Assembly: GCF_964340395.1 (NCBI RefSeq)
Contig: NC_135555.1
Coordinates: 21,430,447-21,441,446, forward strand
Origin: Glandiceps talaboti
Lineage: Eukaryota; Hemichordata; Enteropneusta; Spengelidae
Length of the DNA: 11,000 nucleotides
Direction of reading: 5' to 3'
In this document: in pieces, positions 7,620 to 11,000 of the stretch
Position numbering within the stretch: the stretch's first letter is position 1
Layout of the letters: each line of letters begins with the position of its first letter
Program-made: the position numbers and the translations under genes
The notes under the pieces: generated by a model
What the model was told of the DNA's origin: nothing
Database searches by the model: none
Seen by the model: the letters and a program-made list of their open reading frames with translations, nothing else

Positions 7620-8460
7620 GTAGATGTCAACCTAATCAAGATATTTGATGACCCAAATTTGAATTTATATTTTGAATACGGTTTCTACACCATTCTTAGC
7701 CTGGCTACAGTAGTATTGTTGTAGGGTCAAGCAGTACAATTTTGTTGAGTGTAATCACTTCGATATGAAAGCAATGAAGCAAAGAATCATAAATCATTGA
7801 CTGCTTGACTTACTCCACCATTTTTTAGCTTGTCCTAATAAAAGGTTTTAAAGCATAATAACGTTGTACCAGCAAATATCTAAACCTGATATCATTGACA
7901 AGAAAGTTCCTTGTCTGTGCTGATGTGTAGTAGAAAGAGAGGCTTTGAAATGAATGTAAAATGTGATGGTCGTATGTGTACGCAAATGAGATGTATGCAG
8001 TGTGCAAAGTAATCACTGCTGGTCATAAGGACCGATAGTCTTTTAACTTATATAAAAGTTGCTGGTTCTTTGCATTAACTGTTAGTCATGTGTATTGTTA
8101 TAGTATGCATTGTACACATAGGTATACTAACAATGTGTCTACAGCAGACATGTTTTCTTGAGCCAGAGAAAAATCACAAGTTGCACCATTTCCATATGTT
8201 GATACCAGATTGGTGTTGGTAAAAATGAAGATTTTCATTCTTACATACCCTGGTATGAGTTGTTGGTTGTTTCTTGTATAAGGAACGACAGCTCAATAAA
8301 ACTATAATGGCGCTTTATACACAGAGTCAATCACTCTGATAGACCAAAGGAAATATAACAACCCTAATTTCATACCATTGATGTACATGATAATATGGTG
8401 TCATTAGGATAATTTATACTATTCACAGGGGAAGTGTGTCATCCTGGTCCATTTAAACCC
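7620..8460. other. Intronic sequence, nothing identified
   Basis: AT-rich, unique-looking. It contains short minus-strand open frames (such as 7825-8016) without protein character. No splice-bounded exon, RNA gene or transposon end is supported. Confidence 0.5.
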
Positions 8461-8611
8461 CAATGTTTAATCTATTTAATTAAGTTAACTAACCCTCCCC
8501 CCTCTCCGTTTGTACGTCCTGTGTTTTCTCTGTAATGTATCGTTTGCCTTTGTATTGTCTTGCAGTTGTTTTGGAAATAAAAAAAATAAAAAAATAAAAA
8601 AAACAATGTTT
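8461..8611 (+). mobile_element. Probable 5'-truncated retroposon tail with 8-bp target duplication
   Basis: CAATGTTT occurs at 8461-8468 and again at 8604-8611. The second copy directly follows an A-rich tail (AATAAAAAAAATAAAAAAAT-type, 8576-8603). The enclosed body is about 135 bp, with a C-rich start, a T-rich middle and TTGTTTTGGAAATAAA just before the tail. A short body, a polyadenylation-like A-tail and a flanking direct repeat are what a truncated LINE or SINE insertion leaves. The family is not identified and no coding part remains. An 8-bp match could arise by chance, so this is moderate evidence. Confidence 0.5.
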
Positions 8612-9420
8612 GTATCCCATGGTCTTGGATTATAAGTCTTATTAGTAGAGCTGCAAGAATTTAGTAGGACTATTCTTTTAAGGACCAACATTTTTCAGTA
8701 GTTCTGCCAGACAAGAGTTTTTCACACCAAATTTTAGTCATTACTTGAAATTGGCTGCTATTTAGGGAGATTCTGGTTTGTGTCCCAATGAAAACATTAT
8801 ATGTATGTAGCAAGAGGATCAATTCTGAAGTGTCTCTGTAACAATACTAGGGGGGGGGTTAATAGTGAAAAAGATGTACTCAATCTAAATCAAGTACTCT
8901 AAACAATGCAAAGTAAAAAGCAATTGTTTTCAGTCCGCCTAGATTATTTTAGATATTTTGTTTGGAATGGTGACATCTCTTTGACTGTATACTTGTATAG
9001 TGAAATCAATGTAACATTTGCTGGTAGGAGTTCTATGATTTGATTTAGTCTAAGAGCACTTTTGTAAATCATTCTCCACTCTCTGAAATTGAATATTTTG
9101 TAGATATTACTAGCCAATTAGTCTGACCATCAAATACCCACATTTTTATACAAACTATCTATGTTAAATCTGTACTGTAGACATTTCTAATGAAATTCTG
9201 ATGCAGGAGGTAATTTGATGATATTTCTCACCTTTTGTCTTCATTTATGTTTTAAACTACAAAATTATTGTGATGTTAATTGTCTATAGTAGTTTTATAT
9301 AAATTACTCTAGGAAGGTCCAGTATTACTGGTAAGCAGCAACTGATTTTTGTAGACTTCACTGTATATCTAATATTTAGTCTTTGACTAGAAGAATAACC
9401 TACCACATCCTACCAATCAA
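8612..9420. other. Intronic sequence, nothing identified
   Basis: Unique-looking AT-rich sequence with a run of nine G at 8850-8858. I see no exon, RNA gene or transposon. Confidence 0.5.
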
Positions 9421-9720
9421 TCAATGGATGGATGGATGGATGGATGGGTGGGTGGGTGGGTGGGTGGAGGGAGGGAGAAATGATGGAGGGATGATGGAGG
9501 GATCGAGGGAGGAAGGGATGGATGGATGGATGGATGGATGGATTGATAAGAGATGGATAGGTGACTGGATGGATAGATATGAATAGACAGACGGACAGAC
9601 AGACGGACGGACGGACAGATAGATTGATGGATGAATGGATGGCTGAATGGATGGCTGGATAGATAGACAGATAGATAGATAGGTAGGTAGGTAGGTAGGT
9701 AGGTAGGTAGGTAGGTAGAG

Positions 9721-9786
<66 letters not shown>

Positions 9787-9830
9787 GTAGGTAGGTAGGT
9801 AGGTAGGTAGGTAGGTAGGTAGATAGACAG
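9421..9830. repeat. Compound tetranucleotide microsatellite
   Basis: Successive purine-rich blocks on the + strand: (ATGG)n at 9423-9445, (GGGT)n at 9446-9465, GGGA and GGAT blocks to about 9545, (GACA/GACG)n at about 9588-9620, GGAT/GGCT at 9625-9660, AGAT to 9680, (AGGT)9 at 9681-9716, AGAG, (AGAT)16 at 9721-9784 and (AGGT)9 at 9785-9820. The minus-strand open frame here encodes only Tyr-Leu-Pro-Thr and Ser-Ile-His-Pro runs and is not a gene. Confidence 0.96.
9446..9475 (+). other. Candidate G-quadruplex
   Basis: Five GGG runs separated by single T bases (9446-9464), followed by GG, GGG and GGG with single-A or two-base loops. Single-nucleotide-loop G3 repeats of this kind are the strongest known class of parallel G-quadruplex formers. 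It lies on the sense strand of intron C, so it could form in DNA or in pre-mRNA. Confidence 0.7.
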
Positions 9831-10336
9831 TGTGTGTAAACAGAAAAAGATTGAATTAGTGTAAAAGTAAATTGATGATAAAATATTTACACAGTGTGCA
9901 GCTGAGATTGTGATAAAAAACTTTAAAGAGATGTGTTTTGATAATAAAACTGTCAAATACACCTGACAGGTTAAAATTTATATATCCCTCAGGAAATTTC
10001 ATTGTCTGAAATTCTTAAGAGCAGTTAATCACCAATTCAGTAAAAGTGTTAGTTTATGATGACAGCTATAGTTCTGACTAGAATTCAACTTGACTCATAG
10101 CAGTATATGTCTTTGAAACAATATACCAAATGACAGCTGCTTCAATCACACACATACATATATATATATATAGATTTCATGGCCTCAAGTCATACAGGAA
10201 TAGCAACTATGAACATCATGACATAAAAAGTGAAGGAAATCTTGACTATATATCAACATACAACACAATGACTTGAAGTAACTAAGGGATATAAATTACA
10301 GGGGGTCATGGGGTCAGTGTGTTTCTCTAAAGTCCA
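9831..10336. other. Intronic sequence with a short AT run
   Basis: Mostly unique-looking AT-rich sequence. A small CA-then-TA dinucleotide tract lies at about 10147-10173. I see nothing else to annotate. Confidence 0.5.
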
Positions 10337-10590
10337 GTGCATGAAAAAGGTTGACCCTCCCCAAGACCTTGTGTAAAAATTACTGTACCTCCCCCTGTAC
10401 TGTCATTGGTACATATGTCGTGCAATATCACAGATGCCACTCTAGAATAAAGTGACCCTCCCCAAACACTTCATTGGTGCATGAAAAATGATGACCCTCC
10501 CCAAAAACATTTGGTGCATGAAAAATGGCGAGCTTCCCCCAAAACACTTGGTGCATGAAAAGTGATAACCCTCCCCCCATACAATACTTT
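10337..10590. repeat. C-rich 37-bp tandem repeat, diverged
   Basis: GTGCATGAAAA occurs at 10477, 10514 and 10551 at exact 37-bp spacing. Each is followed by a GACCCTCCCC-like C run and AAAACACTT-like sequence. A further copy at 10337 and a partial one at about 10451 (GTGACCCTCCCCAAACACTT) are separated by non-repeat sequence. Function unknown. Confidence 0.85.
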
Positions 10591-11000
10591 TTGCCTCCCT
10601 CCTGTAATTTGTATCGTGTCTCTTATTATCTACAAAATAGTGTCTTTGTAAGTTTTGAGAATAATGGTGAATAGTTTTATGTAGCTATTATTCCAAAATA
10701 ATGGTGTAATTATAGCCTTGACTCCAGTCATGTAAGGTTTTTGCTCTTACCATATTACCCTACCACATGTGGTAGTGACCGTCTATACAACCACTTTCAT
10801 CTCACATCACTGAAAATCTATGTCACTCAAATGTTTAATCTTTGATACAGATTACAATTAATATTAATATAGTAATTATGATTATATCGTACAGTGAAAC
10901 CATCCCAGTTTGTTCTAATCACATAGTATTAACATCATCTCAACAACAGAAAAATTGAAGAATTGGCACCGAATTTCATACCTAAACTTTATACAGTATA
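10591..11000. other. Intronic sequence with a 16-bp palindrome
   Basis: CTACCACATGTGGTAG at 10760-10775 is a perfect 16-bp palindrome centred on an E-box (CATGTG). The rest is AT-rich, with no supported exon before the window edge. Confidence 0.5.

Larger units (their letters stand above)
5973..11000 (+). other. PIGN intron C, continuing past the right edge
   Basis: Inferred intron after the exon ending 5972. A following exon should complete a threonine codon with one base and continue with the next membrane segment. I looked for acceptor-plus-coding stretches from 7530 to 11000 and found none that fit. The gene's last exons are probably to the right. The intron carries the 27-bp array, a retroposon tail, tetranucleotide repeats and a C-rich repeat. 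Confidence 0.55.

Noticed and set aside
8089-8145. Imperfect inverted repeat around ATTGTTA and TAACAAT
   Set aside because: It needs a two-base bulge and has no target duplications, so it is too weak to call a MITE.
7825-8691. Minus-strand open frames at 7825-8016 and 8485-8691
   Set aside because: No protein character. The second crosses the A-rich retroposon tail, reading it as Phe-rich sequence.
9318-9333. Possible micro-exon between CCAG and GTAAGC
   Set aside because: It would be about eight bases with no support. Phase and homology cannot be assessed.
9417-9962. A 181-codon minus-strand open frame with Tyr-Leu-Pro-Thr and Ser-Ile-Tyr-Leu repeats
   Set aside because: Mostly a translation of the tetranucleotide microsatellite.
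10940-11000. Possible next exon after AACAACAG near the right edge
   Set aside because: One frame is open for 17 codons, but the residues are not hydrophobic and do not fit the membrane segment expected next.

Overview
The window looks like animal nuclear DNA, most likely from an invertebrate. It is AT-rich and gene-sparse, with spliced exons, long introns and very heavy tandem repetition. The species cannot be fixed from the sequence alone. No bacterial operon, tRNA, rRNA, CRISPR array or intact transposon is visible.

The only gene I can support is part of a PIGN orthologue (GPI ethanolamine phosphate transferase 1; Mcd4 in yeast) on the + strand. Three exons encode about 158 residues of the hydrophobic, multi-pass C-terminal region: 2-76 (cut by the left edge), 1464-1555 and 5664-5972. 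The reading frames join without a phase conflict: codon-complete after 76, then two bases of a valine codon at 1554-1555 completed by base 5664. The last exon ends two bases into a codon, and the matching next exon is not visible, so the final intron appears to run past the right edge. The start of the gene and its luminal catalytic domain lie to the left.

About 40% of the window is tandem repeat inside the introns. Intron A (77-1463) holds a GT microsatellite (189-406). Intron B (1556-5663) holds a 30-bp minisatellite of about 20 copies (2221-2825), a small diverged duplication (3400-3664) and a 59-bp satellite of about 32 copies (3665-5559) that ends about 105 bp before the next exon. Intron C (5973 to the edge) holds a 27-bp minisatellite of about 52 copies (6121-7523), a probable 5'-truncated retroposon tail with an 8-bp target duplication (8461-8611), a compound tetranucleotide tract with a G-quadruplex-forming core (9421-9830) and a small C-rich 37-bp repeat (10337-10590).

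I do not see a new enzymatic or defence system. The most notable signals are the three unrelated minisatellites packed into neighbouring introns of one gene and the higher-order block structure inside them: 6 x 59 = 354 bp, 9 x 27 = 243 bp and 11 x 27 = 297 bp. Also notable are the symmetric (AGGT)9-(AGAT)16-(AGGT)9 tract and a GGGT-type quadruplex. Long open frames across the 30-bp and 27-bp arrays arise because those periods are multiples of three; they are not convincing genes.
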